Shown here one piece after another: positions 1 to 9,324 of a stretch of DNA of 11,156 bases. The DNA is from Thermococci archaeon. Its GTDB lineage: Archaea > Methanobacteriota_B > Thermococci > Thermococcales > Thermococcaceae. The position numbers and the translations under genes are program-made. Position 1 is the stretch's first letter. Every line of letters starts with the position of its first letter. The notes beneath the pieces were generated by a model that was not told the DNA's origin, made no database searches, and worked only from the letters and a program-made list of their open reading frames with translations. The DNA is taken from contig QMUI01000013.1 of NCBI GenBank assembly GCA_003660485.1, positions 1-11,156 of the forward strand. The letters run 5' to 3'.

Positions 1-301
1 CTAATTGGTCAGCTTCCTCTTCGCTTACCCTTGCAACTTTAATTATTACAAATTGGTTACCCCAGGGCTCTATTGTAATATCTTTAACACCTAAGGCATT
101 AAGCCTCTGGTCCAGGGCTATTCTTACCTGTTCCATTGTTTGGGGATCAACAGGCTTCTCAAGCTTTACAGTTATGGAAATTCCACCGCTTATATCGAGG
201 CCAAATGTTAGTCCTCTTGTTGCCAGGGAAATTATGGAAATCATCAAAAAGAATATGAGTAGGATAACCCTGCCATTTAACAGTATCTTCTTCCATTTCA
301 T
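1..301 (-). CDS. secD: SecD, preprotein translocase subunit, N-terminal 100 residues (cut by window edge)
   Basis: SecD works with SecF in the cytoplasmic membrane to help proteins through the SecYEG channel, using the ion gradient; archaea have no SecA. The 100 visible residues start [10 protein letters not shown]. They contain a first transmembrane helix at about 10-29, then the family D1 motif FGLDISGG at 33-40, and the beginning of the large external domain ([21 protein letters not shown]), which matches SecD. The rest, including the other membrane helices, lies beyond position 1. The ATG overlaps the secF stop as ATGA, so the two are co-translated and secD is the downstream gene. Identification rests on the motif, the partner gene and the order. 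The alternative of a generic RND protein is unlikely. Confidence 0.95.
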   Translation of the reverse strand, partial: MKWKKILLNGRVILLIFFLMISIISLATRGLTFGLDISGGISITVKLEKPVDPQTMEQVRIALDQRLNALGVKDITIEPWGNQFVIIKVARVSEEEADQL

Positions 302-1173
302 TTTTTACCCTCCCTCTTGGTTATATACAATCTTAGAACCCCCGCATTTAATATCCAAGTATTCATGAAATCTGCAAGTAAACCGAATATCAGTACTGAG
401 GCTATATCATCTATAACCTGGGCAGTCGAGAAGAGCCACAAAGATGCCAGTGCTCCTAATGTAGTGGTGCTCATCGTGAATCCAGTCTTAAGAGATGAAT
501 AATATGCCTCTTCAACCGTAAACTCCTTCCGTTTTAAAAGTCTCGTTGTTAGGAGGATATTACTGTCTACGGAATAACCTATAAGCATGAGTAAAGCTGC
601 AATAGTTGCCTGACTAAGCTCTATCCCAAAAATGTCCATTAATGCAATGGCGATCACCATATCTGAAAACGCTGAGAACACAACTGTAAGCGATGGAACT
701 GGAACCCTAAAGAATAAGAAGACCACAATGGCCATACCTATAAATGCATAGGTTATGGCCTTTATTCCCTGTTCCTTCACCATTCTACCGAAGGTAGGTC
801 CTATCACAGTTGTCTGTGGTTCAACATTTGGAAACAGCTGTTTTAGTGCCTCCTTAACCTTATCAACATTTTCTCCAGCCGGGATATAAACCCTAATCCC
901 TCCTCCACCTGTTACACTTGTGAACTTCTCTACATTTACACTTATTCCTGTTTCTTCCCTTATTTTCTCGGCAATAGTATCAGGATCTGCAGTCACACCT
1001 TGAAGAGTTATTACCGAACCCCCCTGGAGCTCTATACCCTCTTTAACTATGCTTCCTGTGGTAATATAGTTAGCTAATATTATTATCAACGCAATACCAA
1101 AAACTATGAGGGGATACATGATCATTTTCCTGGGTTCCATTTCAACTAAAATCTTCAACTTCTCTTTGATCAC
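298..1173 (-). CDS. secF: SecF, preprotein translocase subunit
   Basis: SecF is the smaller half of the SecDF complex that aids protein export and membrane insertion. From the GTG at 1173 the protein has 291 residues: one helix at about 18-35, the D1-type motif GIELQGGS at 47-54, an external domain to about 135, then five helices (about 137-155, 160-180, 188-206, 230-250, 258-282). Motif [10 protein letters not shown] at 198-207 corresponds to the bacterial GYSVNDT region in a membrane helix. A longer reading frame opens at a TTG at 1200. I prefer GTG 1173 because AGAGGTGAT ends three bases before it and because a likely TATA box at 1207-1214 would put the transcript start downstream of the TTG. 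It is the first gene of the secF-secD unit and is divergent from kae1. Confidence 0.95.
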   Translation of the reverse strand: MIKEKLKILVEMEPRKMIMYPLIVFGIALIIILANYITTGSIVKEGIELQGGSVITLQGVTADPDTIAEKIREETGISVNVEKFTSVTGGGGIRVYIPAGENVDKVKEALKQLFPNVEPQTTVIGPTFGRMVKEQGIKAITYAFIGMAIVVFLFFRVPVPSLTVVFSAFSDMVIAIALMDIFGIELSQATIAALLMLIGYSVDSNILLTTRLLKRKEFTVEEAYYSSLKTGFTMSTTTLGALASLWLFSTAQVIDDIASVLIFGLLADFMNTWILNAGVLRLYITKREGKK

Positions 1174-1176
1174 GTT

Positions 1177-1185
1177 ATCACCTCT
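1177..1185 (-). promoter_or_regulatory. Ribosome binding site of secF
   Basis: The minus strand reads AGAGGTGAT followed by AAC and GTG. This is close to the full archaeal Shine-Dalgarno sequence GGAGGTGAT and decides for the GTG start at 1173. The TTG at 1200 has only a GGAG directly abutting it. Confidence 0.75.
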
Positions 1186-1204
1186 GAACACCGAATTCAA
1201 CTCC

Positions 1205-1214
1205 TGAAATAAAT
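1205..1214 (-). promoter_or_regulatory. Probable TATA box of secF-secD
   Basis: On the minus strand the sequence GATTTATTTC is centred about 25 bases before position 1185, just upstream of the ribosome binding site. That gives a leader of roughly a dozen bases, usual in Thermococcales. It is assigned by spacing and AT content only. Confidence 0.45.
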
Positions 1215-1238
1215 CACTTTTGGTTCAAATTAAGGTAA

Positions 1239-2981
<1,743 letters not shown>

Positions 2982-3955
2982 TACAAGAACCCCTCCTATA
3001 AATGTAGGAGCCCAAAATGAGATTATCCTATCGAGAACCGTGGCAGAAACTGCCACCGTTTTTTCCACACCAACAGCTAGGAATAAGGCAGATTGGATAG
3101 TTTCACTAATTCCTATCCCTCCTGGGATAACACTAATCATGGCTAAGGCCATTGACGCCATTTTAACAAGCAAAACCTGAAGCAGGGACACCCTATTCCC
3201 CAAGCTTAAGAAAATAAAATACGTTCTTAAAACGTCAGAGAGCCATAACACAAATGACCAGAGTGTACTAAATACAACGTCTCTCTTCCTTTTTGATATA
3301 CCAATAAGTGTTGATTTAAATTCTCTAATTCCTCCCTTTATCTTACTTTCCATTTTTTCTTCGTAGTTTGAAAGTCTACTCGGGAAAATCCTTCTAAAAA
3401 TCCTAAATATCCCCATTATCAATGACATTGCATAATTTTCCTTAACAGAGAACACAACCGTAATTATGACAACAAGCATTAAAAGAATCAAGGACAGCAA
3501 AAGAACCCATACTAGGACTTTTATTCCGTGAACAACTGAATATATAAAAGCTATTAGCATTAGCATGGCAACGGGTATAATGTCGAGGATTCTATCAGCC
3601 ATGACAGTCGCAAAAACCTTTGGATATGTACCGTTTGAAGATTTTGCAATATATAATGCCTTAACAGCCTCACCGCCCGTCTTGGCACCTGGTGTCAAGT
3701 TGTTAAGGAATATACCAACAAACACACCCTCAATTACCTTAATAAATGAGGTTCTAATATTCGCCCCTCTCAGGAACACACCCCATCTAATAGACCACGA
3801 GAGAATAGCTATGCAATACATAAGAACAGCCAAAGCTAGATACTTTAGATTAGCTTGAAGCATTAAACCTATGGTATCCCTAATACCCGCCCACCACAAC
3901 AGGACTATGATTATTCCAATCCCAACGATAATTGTTAAGTACTTCTTGGCATTCA

Positions 3956-5113
3956 TTAATCCCTCACCTTTCTGAGCTTAGCTATAAAGAAGCCCTGAGT
4001 TAAGTGTTTGTGAGGATAAAACCTTTGAACCTTTTCAAGTCCGATTCCTGGGGAACCTATAAAGAGCGACTGCTCCTCAAGCTTCATTCCCTTTTTTACC
4101 ATGAACTTAACGTTTTCCTCATTCTCTTCATAACTCAGCGTGCACGTAGAGTAAACTAAGACACCTCCCCTCCTCAAACTCTTAATTGCAGCCCATATGA
4201 AGGCCCTTTGGTACCTTGCAGTGGCTTCAATATGCCTTGGCGTCCTCTCCTCCCATAACTTTGGCCTAACTCCTAGGGCAGTACATGGAGCATCAAGAAG
4301 TATCTTGTCCACTTTTATTCCTAAATCGGGTAAGCTCCTTGCGTCCATCTGAATTAATTTCACGTTCTTAACGCCAAGCCTCTTAAGGTTCTCCTCCATT
4401 TTTTTAAGCCTATTTTTTGATTTGTCTATGGCAATTATTTCACCTCTATTTTGGAGGAGTTGAGCTATGTGAGTAGTCTTACCGCCAGGAGCAGCAGCCA
4501 TATCGATTATTACATCCTCCTCTTGAGGTTCCAGAACCCTAGCAGTGACCATTGAGGGGAGACTTTGAGGATAGAAGTAACCCTTCTCAAAGGCCTTAAG
4601 CTCGCTTAAACTCGGAAGCTTAAATTTAGGCAATGTAACTTCAACAGCTAGTCCTCTTGTAGCTTCTATCATTTCCTTGTAATCCATCCTTGCAATCCCA
4701 ACACCAACAAGGAGTCCCCTAGAATCTCTAATTTGAACCTCATCTCCCTCTCTTATACCTTTATCTGCCTTTAAAACCCCTGGGGCATAAAGCATTGCTC
4801 CCTGATAAACACTTTCAGCGGCAAATTTGTTAACGACAACTGTTGGAAGCTTTGGATTATAATCGTCAGGAAAGTTTGGCCCTTCCCTGACGAAGTACAA
4901 ACCTTCCGAGAGGTATGGGCTTCGTTTTGGCCTCAGCCCTTCTTTCCTAAGTTCCTCAATTAACTTATCTCGACTTATTTTAAGGGTGTTAACCCTTATA
5001 TAGTAATGTTCTACGGGCTCCCTAAGCCTTCTCATTATCTCCTCAGCTTCCTTACCGAATAATCTCCTATAATATTCCTGGAGTTCTGGAGGAAATGCCT
5101 CTAAGTAACTCAT
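3956..5113 (-). CDS. NSUN6-like tRNA (cytosine-5) methyltransferase with PUA domain
   Basis: This is a SAM-dependent RNA m5C methyltransferase of the NOL1/NOP2/Sun family, 385 residues. An N-terminal RNA-binding region (1-90) is followed by a PUA domain (about 91-165; VVVNKFAAESVYQGAMLYAP), then the Rossmann catalytic domain. SAM motif I is DMAAAPGGKTTH (204-215), with acidic Asp230. Motif IV DAPCTA has Cys277, and motif VI YSTCTL has the catalytic nucleophile Cys324. The central PUA domain is the layout of NSUN6, and the archaeal NSUN6 homologue of Pyrococcus horikoshii is reported to methylate C72 in the acceptor stem of tRNAs. C72 is therefore the best guess for the target. The start overlaps the stop of the upstream gene as ATGA. 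Another Trm4/NCL1-type site specificity cannot be excluded from sequence. Confidence 0.9.
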   Translation of the reverse strand: MSYLEAFPPELQEYYRRLFGKEAEEIMRRLREPVEHYYIRVNTLKISRDKLIEELRKEGLRPKRSPYLSEGLYFVREGPNFPDDYNPKLPTVVVNKFAAESVYQGAMLYAPGVLKADKGIREGDEVQIRDSRGLLVGVGIARMDYKEMIEATRGLAVEVTLPKFKLPSLSELKAFEKGYFYPQSLPSMVTARVLEPQEEDVIIDMAAAPGGKTTHIAQLLQNRGEIIAIDKSKNRLKKMEENLKRLGVKNVKLIQMDARSLPDLGIKVDKILLDAPCTALGVRPKLWEERTPRHIEATARYQRAFIWAAIKSLRRGGVLVYSTCTLSYEENEENVKFMVKKGMKLEEQSLFIGSPGIGLEKVQRFYPHKHLTQGFFIAKLRKVRD

Positions 5114-5610
5114 AGGAGATTAAACCTCCTAGCAAGTTCAATAAAATCAAAAAGGTCTTTTTTAAGTTTCTCCTTGTCAAAAGGAAAGTCTACTTCGAAG
5201 TTTATCATTTCTTCACTACTCTTAATGATGCTTTCCCAAACCTCCTTAGGATCCCTCGGATGTTCGTAATTGTAGAAATCATCAAGAAAGTTTTCCATCC
5301 CATAAATGAACGATCTTTGGAATTTACTTATGAATTCCCGCACAAACTCCTCGGTAAGCTCATCCTTTGGAAATGCAAAGACAAAATAGAAGCCCTGAGG
5401 TGTTGCACCAATCTCTCCAGCAGGTTTAACGGTAAATGCCGGATGAGGATATTTCATCTCCTCCCACTTGCCATCTATATAGAGATAGGCGTTAAACACC
5501 TCGCTAACGTCCTCAACCTCAAAACCCTCAAGCTCTTCCCTAAGCTCTTCCCTAAGTTCAAAAATTCCTTCCCACATCTTATTTAATAACTCATGGACTT
5601 CCCGAATCAT
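5110..5610 (-). CDS. Small acidic hypothetical protein (possibly DUF3201)
   Basis: The function is unknown. From ATG 5608-5610 the protein has 166 residues, rich in Glu, Asp and aromatic residues, with no membrane helix and no signal peptide. A predicted helix with alternating charge (about 10-32) is followed by a probable beta region (EVFNAYLYIDGKWEEMKYPH, FTVKPAGEIG, GFYFVFAFPKDE) and a helical C-terminal half. It recalls an archaeal family I believe is DUF3201, but I cannot verify this. It opens the operon with the tRNA methyltransferase and the flippase-like gene; the first junction is ATGA and the second TAATG. An earlier TTG at 5625 gives five more residues. It has a GGGG seven bases upstream but may lie before the transcript start implied by the promoter. 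The TTG is the alternative. Confidence 0.8.
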   Translation of the reverse strand: MIREVHELLNKMWEGIFELREELREELEGFEVEDVSEVFNAYLYIDGKWEEMKYPHPAFTVKPAGEIGATPQGFYFVFAFPKDELTEEFVREFISKFQRSFIYGMENFLDDFYNYEHPRDPKEVWESIIKSSEEMINFEVDFPFDKEKLKKDLFDFIELARRFNLL

Positions 5611-5633
5611 CACCCCGGTTTTCAAGTTTACCC

Positions 5634-5651
5634 CTTAAAACTTTTTAATAG
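5634..5651. promoter_or_regulatory. Shared AT-rich divergent promoter
   Basis: The segment contains TTAAAA-CT-TTTTAA (5635-5648), an exact inverted repeat with a two-base spacer. On the plus strand TTTTTAATA (5642-5650) is a fitting TATA box for the M50 operon, with a transcript start near 5671. On the minus strand GTTTTAAG or CTATTAAAAAG fits the operon that starts at 5610, with a start near 5612-5620. One element of about 18 bases thus seems to serve both directions. Confidence 0.55.
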
Positions 5652-5676
5652 CCCCCATCAATCATAAGTCCGGTGA

Positions 5677-6807
5677 GTGGTATTGAGTTTAATAACTATC
5701 ATCTTAGCCATCTTGGCATTCTGGGCTTTGATAATGGTACTGAGCGTAACTAAATTTAAAAATAGCGAAAGCGTTGAGATAGCACCTTTTCAGCTTATAT
5801 GGAGGACTAAGAAATTTCTAAACTTTATATATAAAACCGGAAGGGAAAAAAAGAATTTTTGGAAAATTTATGGAGATGTGGGGATAGTAGTCGGATTCGC
5901 TGGCATGGGTGTTGTCCTATATTACCTTGCTCGTCAAGCATATAAGATACTACACCCCCAGGGCCCAGTAGCCCCTGGAGCCCAACTTGTTATTCCCGGG
6001 GTCACGATCCCCCTAACTTATGGATTAATAGCTCTCGCAATTTTGTTAGTTGTTCACGAATTGAGTCATGGATTTGTAGCTGTGGCAGAGGGAATACCCC
6101 TAAAATCCGTAGGATTAGTTCTACTATTCATAATCCCCGGGGCGTTCGTGGAACCTGATGAAGATGCCTTTAAGAAAGCCTCATTAAGGAGCAGGTTAAG
6201 GGTTCTTGGAGCTGGAAGTTTTGCAAATATAATAGTGGCCTTAATTGCTCTTTTAATAATTAATGGAATAGGACTCGCTTTTGAGCCTGCTGGAGTGGAG
6301 ATTCAAGGAGTTATAGAAGGAAGCCCAGCAGAAGGAATCCTCCATCCAGGAGATATAATAATTGGAATTAATGGGGAGAATTTCACAACGATCGAAGAGT
6401 TCATTAAGATAATGAATGAGACAAGGCCAAACCAAACAATAACCCTAACGGTGCTCAGGGATGGAAAAATTGAAACCCTCAAAATAACTCTAGCAAAACA
6501 TCCCGAGAAACCAGGAAAAGGATTCATAGGAATTTACCCAACCCAGCATTTAACTTCGAAAATCGGATTTACGAAGGGATTAATGGTCTTATTCTTCACG
6601 TTCTACTGGATATATGTTCTTAACATAGGGATCGGACTAATGAACCTACTGCCTCTCTATCCACTGGATGGCGGAAGGATGCTCATGGACACACTCACCG
6701 AAAAGTTCCCGAGGCTCGGGAAGCCTATAGGATACTCGATCGTCGCATTGTCCCTTGTACTGCTTATAATAAACATATTGCCATCAATTAGGGGGCTGAC
6801 AGGATGA
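5677..6807 (+). CDS. M50 family (site-2-type) intramembrane zinc metalloprotease with PDZ domain
   Basis: This is a polytopic membrane protease that cuts substrates inside the membrane, usually in regulated intramembrane proteolysis. The 376 residues include a helix at 3-23 and another at about 67-86. The zinc motif HELSHG (His127, Glu128, His131) lies in a helix at about 113-136. A single PDZ domain spans about 205-275 (GVIEGSPAEGILHPGD), and the third ligand region is NLLPLYPLDGGR, with Asn323 and Asp331. All catalytic residues are present. Known relatives are RseP and archaeal S2P, but the substrate is unknown. The start is unsure. GTG 5677 directly follows GGTGA, whereas TTG 5683 is six bases beyond it and better spaced, which would remove two residues. 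It leads a plus-strand operon and ends in an ATGA overlap with the next gene. Confidence 0.92.
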   Translation: MVLSLITIILAILAFWALIMVLSVTKFKNSESVEIAPFQLIWRTKKFLNFIYKTGREKKNFWKIYGDVGIVVGFAGMGVVLYYLARQAYKILHPQGPVAPGAQLVIPGVTIPLTYGLIALAILLVVHELSHGFVAVAEGIPLKSVGLVLLFIIPGAFVEPDEDAFKKASLRSRLRVLGAGSFANIIVALIALLIINGIGLAFEPAGVEIQGVIEGSPAEGILHPGDIIIGINGENFTTIEEFIKIMNETRPNQTITLTVLRDGKIETLKITLAKHPEKPGKGFIGIYPTQHLTSKIGFTKGLMVLFFTFYWIYVLNIGIGLMNLLPLYPLDGGRMLMDTLTEKFPRLGKPIGYSIVALSLVLLIINILPSIRGLTG

Positions 6808-7331
6808 TTCAAGTGGCAATAGCTGGATCAAGTGACCCAAAGCCACTTGGAACTGCAATTAGAAAGGCGAAGGAATTCGCAAGAGCCCTTCCTCTTAACG
6901 TCATCCTTCTTACAGGGGGCAGAGGTGGAATAATGGAAATTGTTACGGAAGAGTTCACTAAGAGAGGTGGAATTGCCGTAGGAATTCTACCCTACAGCGA
7001 TCAAGGAAATAAATTCAACACCATAAGGATAAAAACGGGTCTAAATCCTGTGGAGAGAAGTGGAATCCTTATAGAGTCGGCCGATGTTCTTGTAGTGCTT
7101 GGAGGCGGAGTTGGAACAATGATAGAAGCCCTAATGGCGTACAATCTGGGGGTCCCAGTGATAGTAGTTACGGGGACGGGATACGCAAGTGATAAGCTAG
7201 AGGAGTTGGCCAGAGATGGCTACTTTGACCACAAGAAAATAGTTAAAATTATTTTCACAGATGATCCGAGAGAAGCCGCAAAGCTCGCGGTGGAAATTGG
7301 AGGGAGAAAAAATGAAGCTGATAACGTTTGA
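6804..7331 (+). CDS. TIGR00725 / LOG-like Rossmann-fold protein
   Basis: A soluble protein of 175 residues in the SLOG superfamily (LOG/"lysine decarboxylase"-like, TIGR00725). It has an N-terminal strand [10 protein letters not shown], then [14 protein letters not shown] (37-50) and the phosphate-binding loop [12 protein letters not shown] (99-110), the counterpart of PGGxGTxxE in LOG enzymes. LOG proteins cut nucleotide 5'-monophosphates to release the base, while other SLOG members only bind or sense nucleotides. Here the first Pro of the motif is Gly, so I do not assign enzyme activity. The ATG overlaps the protease stop as ATGA, and the 3' end overlaps the HAD gene by 20 bases. It is therefore the middle gene of a protease-SLOG-HAD operon. 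The substrate or ligand is unknown. Confidence 0.85.
   Translation: MIQVAIAGSSDPKPLGTAIRKAKEFARALPLNVILLTGGRGGIMEIVTEEFTKRGGIAVGILPYSDQGNKFNTIRIKTGLNPVERSGILIESADVLVVLGGGVGTMIEALMAYNLGVPVIVVTGTGYASDKLEELARDGYFDHKKIVKIIFTDDPREAAKLAVEIGGRKNEADNV
7299..7305 (+). promoter_or_regulatory. Ribosome binding site of the HAD gene
   Basis: GGAGGGA lies six bases before the ATG at 7312, inside the end of the preceding gene. It supports ATG 7312 over the in-frame ATG at 7261, which would add 17 residues not typical of HAD proteins ahead of the first strand. Confidence 0.7.
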
Positions 7332-8007
7332 TGTCTGGAATACGCTACTTGATCTTAATTTAATGCTTGATGAATTCTCTTTCCAGCTAGCAAAGTTAGC
7401 AGGACTATGCGTCGCTGATGTAGTTCAGTCAGTCATTGATGTTAGGGATAACCTGAAAAAGATGAGAGCGAAAGCAAGTGAAGACCCCAGGGAAGTTCTA
7501 ACGGGCAGTCAGAGGATGCTGGCTGAGAAGCTAGGAATAAGCATTGAACTCGTAAAAAGAGCAGGAGCGAGAGCTGTTCTCTCCATAGATGAAAGGCTTG
7601 TGCTTGAGGGAGCTAAGGAGACCCTCAAAGAGGTTAAAGGGAAAGGGATAAACACCGCAGTCCTAGGGAACGTCATGTTCTGGCCAGGCTCATACACGAG
7701 ACTCCTCCTAGAGAAATTTGGGCTCATGGAATTTATAGACATGAGCTTCTTTGCCGACGAAGTTTTAACGTACAAGCCCAGGAAGGAGATGTTCCAGAAG
7801 GCCCTGGAGGCCTTTGGCGTAAGGCCTGAAGAAGCCCTGCACATAGGGGACACCTACGCCGAAGATTACCAAGGAGCGAGGAACGCCGGGATGTGGGCAG
7901 TGTGGATAAACCACGAAGGAAGAGAAATAAAAAAGTTAGAAGAGAGAGGATTTGAAGTTCCAAGCATTAAAGGCCTGCTTAAAGTTCTAAATTCATTGGG
8001 CTCTTAG
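7312..8007 (+). CDS. HAD-superfamily hydrolase (haloacid dehalogenase-like)
   Basis: A HAD-fold protein of 231 residues with the C1-type helical cap. Motif I is FDVWNTLLD with nucleophile Asp7. Motif II is around Gly119-Asn120 (AVLGN), motif III Lys155 in [13 protein letters not shown], and motif IV is [17 protein letters not shown] with Asp180 and Asp185. The position two after the nucleophile is Trp, where phosphatases have the general-acid Asp. L-2-haloacid dehalogenases have Tyr in the same place, so the reaction (phosphatase or other) is open. The start at ATG 7312 is chosen from the ribosome site and from the motif lying at residue 7. It overlaps the SLOG gene by 20 bases and, at the other end, overlaps the convergent cysteine desulfurase gene by 15 bases. 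Confidence 0.9.
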   Translation: MKLITFDVWNTLLDLNLMLDEFSFQLAKLAGLCVADVVQSVIDVRDNLKKMRAKASEDPREVLTGSQRMLAEKLGISIELVKRAGARAVLSIDERLVLEGAKETLKEVKGKGINTAVLGNVMFWPGSYTRLLLEKFGLMEFIDMSFFADEVLTYKPRKEMFQKALEAFGVRPEEALHIGDTYAEDYQGARNAGMWAVWINHEGREIKKLEERGFEVPSIKGLLKVLNSLGS

Positions 8008-9195
8008 TTTTCTCACGAGATCCTCTATAACTCCTAGGAACGTTTCAACTTCCTCAAGGCTGTTGTAGACGTGGAATGACGCCCTAACCGTTCCGTTAAT
8101 TTTGAGCCTCTTCATAACCGGAAGGGCACAGTGATGCCCACTCCTTACCATTATCTTGTGCTCATCCAGCACTGAAGCGACATCGTGTGGATGTAACGGC
8201 GGAACGTTAAAGCTCACAACCCCAGCATGCTTCTTTAAATTTCTAGGACCGTACCATGGAACTTCAAGCTCATCTAGGCCTTCCGTAGTTCTTTTGACTA
8301 ACTTACGCTCCTGTTTCTCTATCTTGTCAAGGCCTATCTTCTCTATGTACCTTATTCCCGCCGCCAGCCCTATTGCCCCACCTATATTGGGGGTTCCAGC
8401 CTCAAAGCGTTCAGGAGGCCTGGTTAACTTATACTCATCAAGGGAGACATCCTCTATAGTTCCACCACCTATGAGCGGAGGGTCGAACACCTCAAAGAAC
8501 TCCTCGTTTATGTAGAGAACGCCAATTCCCGTCGGTCCCATTGGCCCCTTATGCCCAGAGAACGCCAAGAAATCAGCTTTCAGCTTTTTCACGTCAACTT
8601 CCATATGTCCAACGCTTTGAGCGGCATCGACAACGAAGATTGCTCCTTCTTCCTTGGCTATCCTACCTAACTCCTCAACCTCATGAATAACCCCCAGGGC
8701 GTTAGAAACGTGTTGAACTGCAACGAGCTTTGCATCCTTAATTTTCCTCTCCGCGTCACCCAAATCCAGGTTTCCCTCATCATCGCCCTCTATAAACTCA
8801 AGCTTTAGACCAAGCTTTTTAGCCAACCTCTGCCATGGGAGTAGGTTTGAGTGATGCTCATACGGAGTTGTTACTATTTTGTCCCCCTTTTTGAAGATGT
8901 GCTCCAGCCCAAGGGCCACTAAGTTTAAGCTTTCGCTCGTATTTTTTGTGAAAACTATCTCCTCAAACTTAGCATTTATGAAGTCCGCAACAACCTTCCT
9001 GCTCTCCTCGTACTTGTGAGTTGCGAGTTGGGACAACCTGTGGACCCCCCTGTGAACGTTGGCCCTGTACTTAAGGTAATATTCATTCATGGCCTCTATT
9101 ACCGGCCTAGGGGTCAGAGAAGTAGCCGTATTGTCGAAATATATCACCTCCCGGGTTAGGGGGATATCCTTCCTAATATCATCTGGAATCTTCAT
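7993..9195 (-). CDS. sufS: Cysteine desulfurase, group II (SufS/CsdA type)
   Basis: A PLP enzyme that takes sulfur from cysteine as a persulfide for Fe-S clusters and thio-cofactors, leaving alanine. The 400 residues match SufS length. The PLP-stacking region is [13 protein letters not shown] (His114), with Asp190 and Gln193 in [11 protein letters not shown]. The Schiff-base Lys216 is in [11 protein letters not shown], persulfide Cys356 in [11 protein letters not shown], and substrate-binding Arg371 in RASFHVYN. All key residues are present. RSGHHCA is the SufS signature; group I IscS/NifS differs. The frame opens earlier, at 9270, but the ATG at 9195 has GGTGGTGG four bases before it and begins the usual N-terminus, so I start there. 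No SufE, IscU or other scaffold gene is in the window. It is divergent from the ECF-like gene and probably transcribed alone. Confidence 0.95.
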   Translation of the reverse strand: MKIPDDIRKDIPLTREVIYFDNTATSLTPRPVIEAMNEYYLKYRANVHRGVHRLSQLATHKYEESRKVVADFINAKFEEIVFTKNTSESLNLVALGLEHIFKKGDKIVTTPYEHHSNLLPWQRLAKKLGLKLEFIEGDDEGNLDLGDAERKIKDAKLVAVQHVSNALGVIHEVEELGRIAKEEGAIFVVDAAQSVGHMEVDVKKLKADFLAFSGHKGPMGPTGIGVLYINEEFFEVFDPPLIGGGTIEDVSLDEYKLTRPPERFEAGTPNIGGAIGLAAGIRYIEKIGLDKIEKQERKLVKRTTEGLDELEVPWYGPRNLKKHAGVVSFNVPPLHPHDVASVLDEHKIMVRSGHHCALPVMKRLKINGTVRASFHVYNSLEEVETFLGVIEDLVRKLRAQ

Positions 9196-9199
9196 AGTA

Positions 9200-9207
9200 C
9201 CACCACC
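9200..9207 (-). promoter_or_regulatory. Ribosome binding site of the cysteine desulfurase
   Basis: The minus strand reads GGTGGTGG, then TACT and ATG. This fixes the start at 9195 against the longer reading frame from 9270, whose extra 25 residues have no family counterpart. Confidence 0.65.
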
Positions 9208-9227
9208 GATGAAAGCTCCTTCAATAA

Positions 9228-9235
9228 TCTTATAG
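9228..9235 (-). promoter_or_regulatory. Probable TATA box of the cysteine desulfurase
   Basis: The minus strand reads CTATAAGA, about 25 bases before an expected transcript start near 9206. The leader would be about ten bases and would just include the ribosome site. It also lies inside the longer reading frame, which argues further against the upstream start. Confidence 0.5.
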
Positions 9236-9280
9236 GAATTTCTAGATGTCTCCCCTAATATTCGTTCCAACTATAGAACA

Positions 9281-9292
9281 AATATTTAAAAT
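9281..9292 (+). promoter_or_regulatory. Probable TATA box of the ECF S-like gene
   Basis: AATATTTAAAAT is the most AT-rich stretch between the two divergent genes. Its centre near 9287 predicts a transcript start near 9312 and a leader of about 13 bases that carries GGTGGT. Confidence 0.5.
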
Positions 9293-9315
9293 AAATGTTT
9301 CATAAATGTTGCATT

Positions 9316-9321
9316 GGTGGT
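9316..9321 (+). promoter_or_regulatory. Ribosome binding site of the ECF S-like gene
   Basis: GGTGGT is followed by AAA and the ATG at 9325. It decides against the upstream in-frame ATG at 9295, which lies in the promoter and would add a cysteine-rich ten-residue tail. Confidence 0.65.
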
Positions 9322-9324
9322 AAA

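Noticed and set aside
1174..1200. Nine-residue N-terminal extension of SecF from a TTG at 1200
   Set aside because: The GGAG abuts the TTG with no spacing, the likely transcript start is downstream, and the GTG at 1173 has a near-perfect ribosome site.
3565..3858. 97-codon open frame on the plus strand inside the UPF0104 gene
   Set aside because: It is antisense to a gene with clear family motifs, lacks its own promoter and ribosome site, and its translation shows no sensible domain.
5260..5586. 108-codon open frame on the plus strand opposite the small acidic gene
   Set aside because: The minus-strand gene has operon overlap and a promoter. The plus-strand frame has neither, and its product is a low-information mix of Leu, Lys and Phe.
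5605..5613. C-box-like GTGATGA on the minus strand, possible C/D guide RNA
   Set aside because: No D box CTGA and no C'/D' pair lies at the expected distance of about 50-60 bases. The sequence is better explained as the start region of a gene.
8156..8515. 119-codon open frame antisense to the cysteine desulfurase
   Set aside because: The Ser/Pro-rich translation is typical of the reverse complement of a conserved coding region. The true gene keeps all catalytic residues.
9196..9270. 25-residue N-terminal extension of the cysteine desulfurase
   Set aside because: It runs through the presumed TATA box at 9228-9235 and the ribosome site, and is not part of the SufS family N-terminus.
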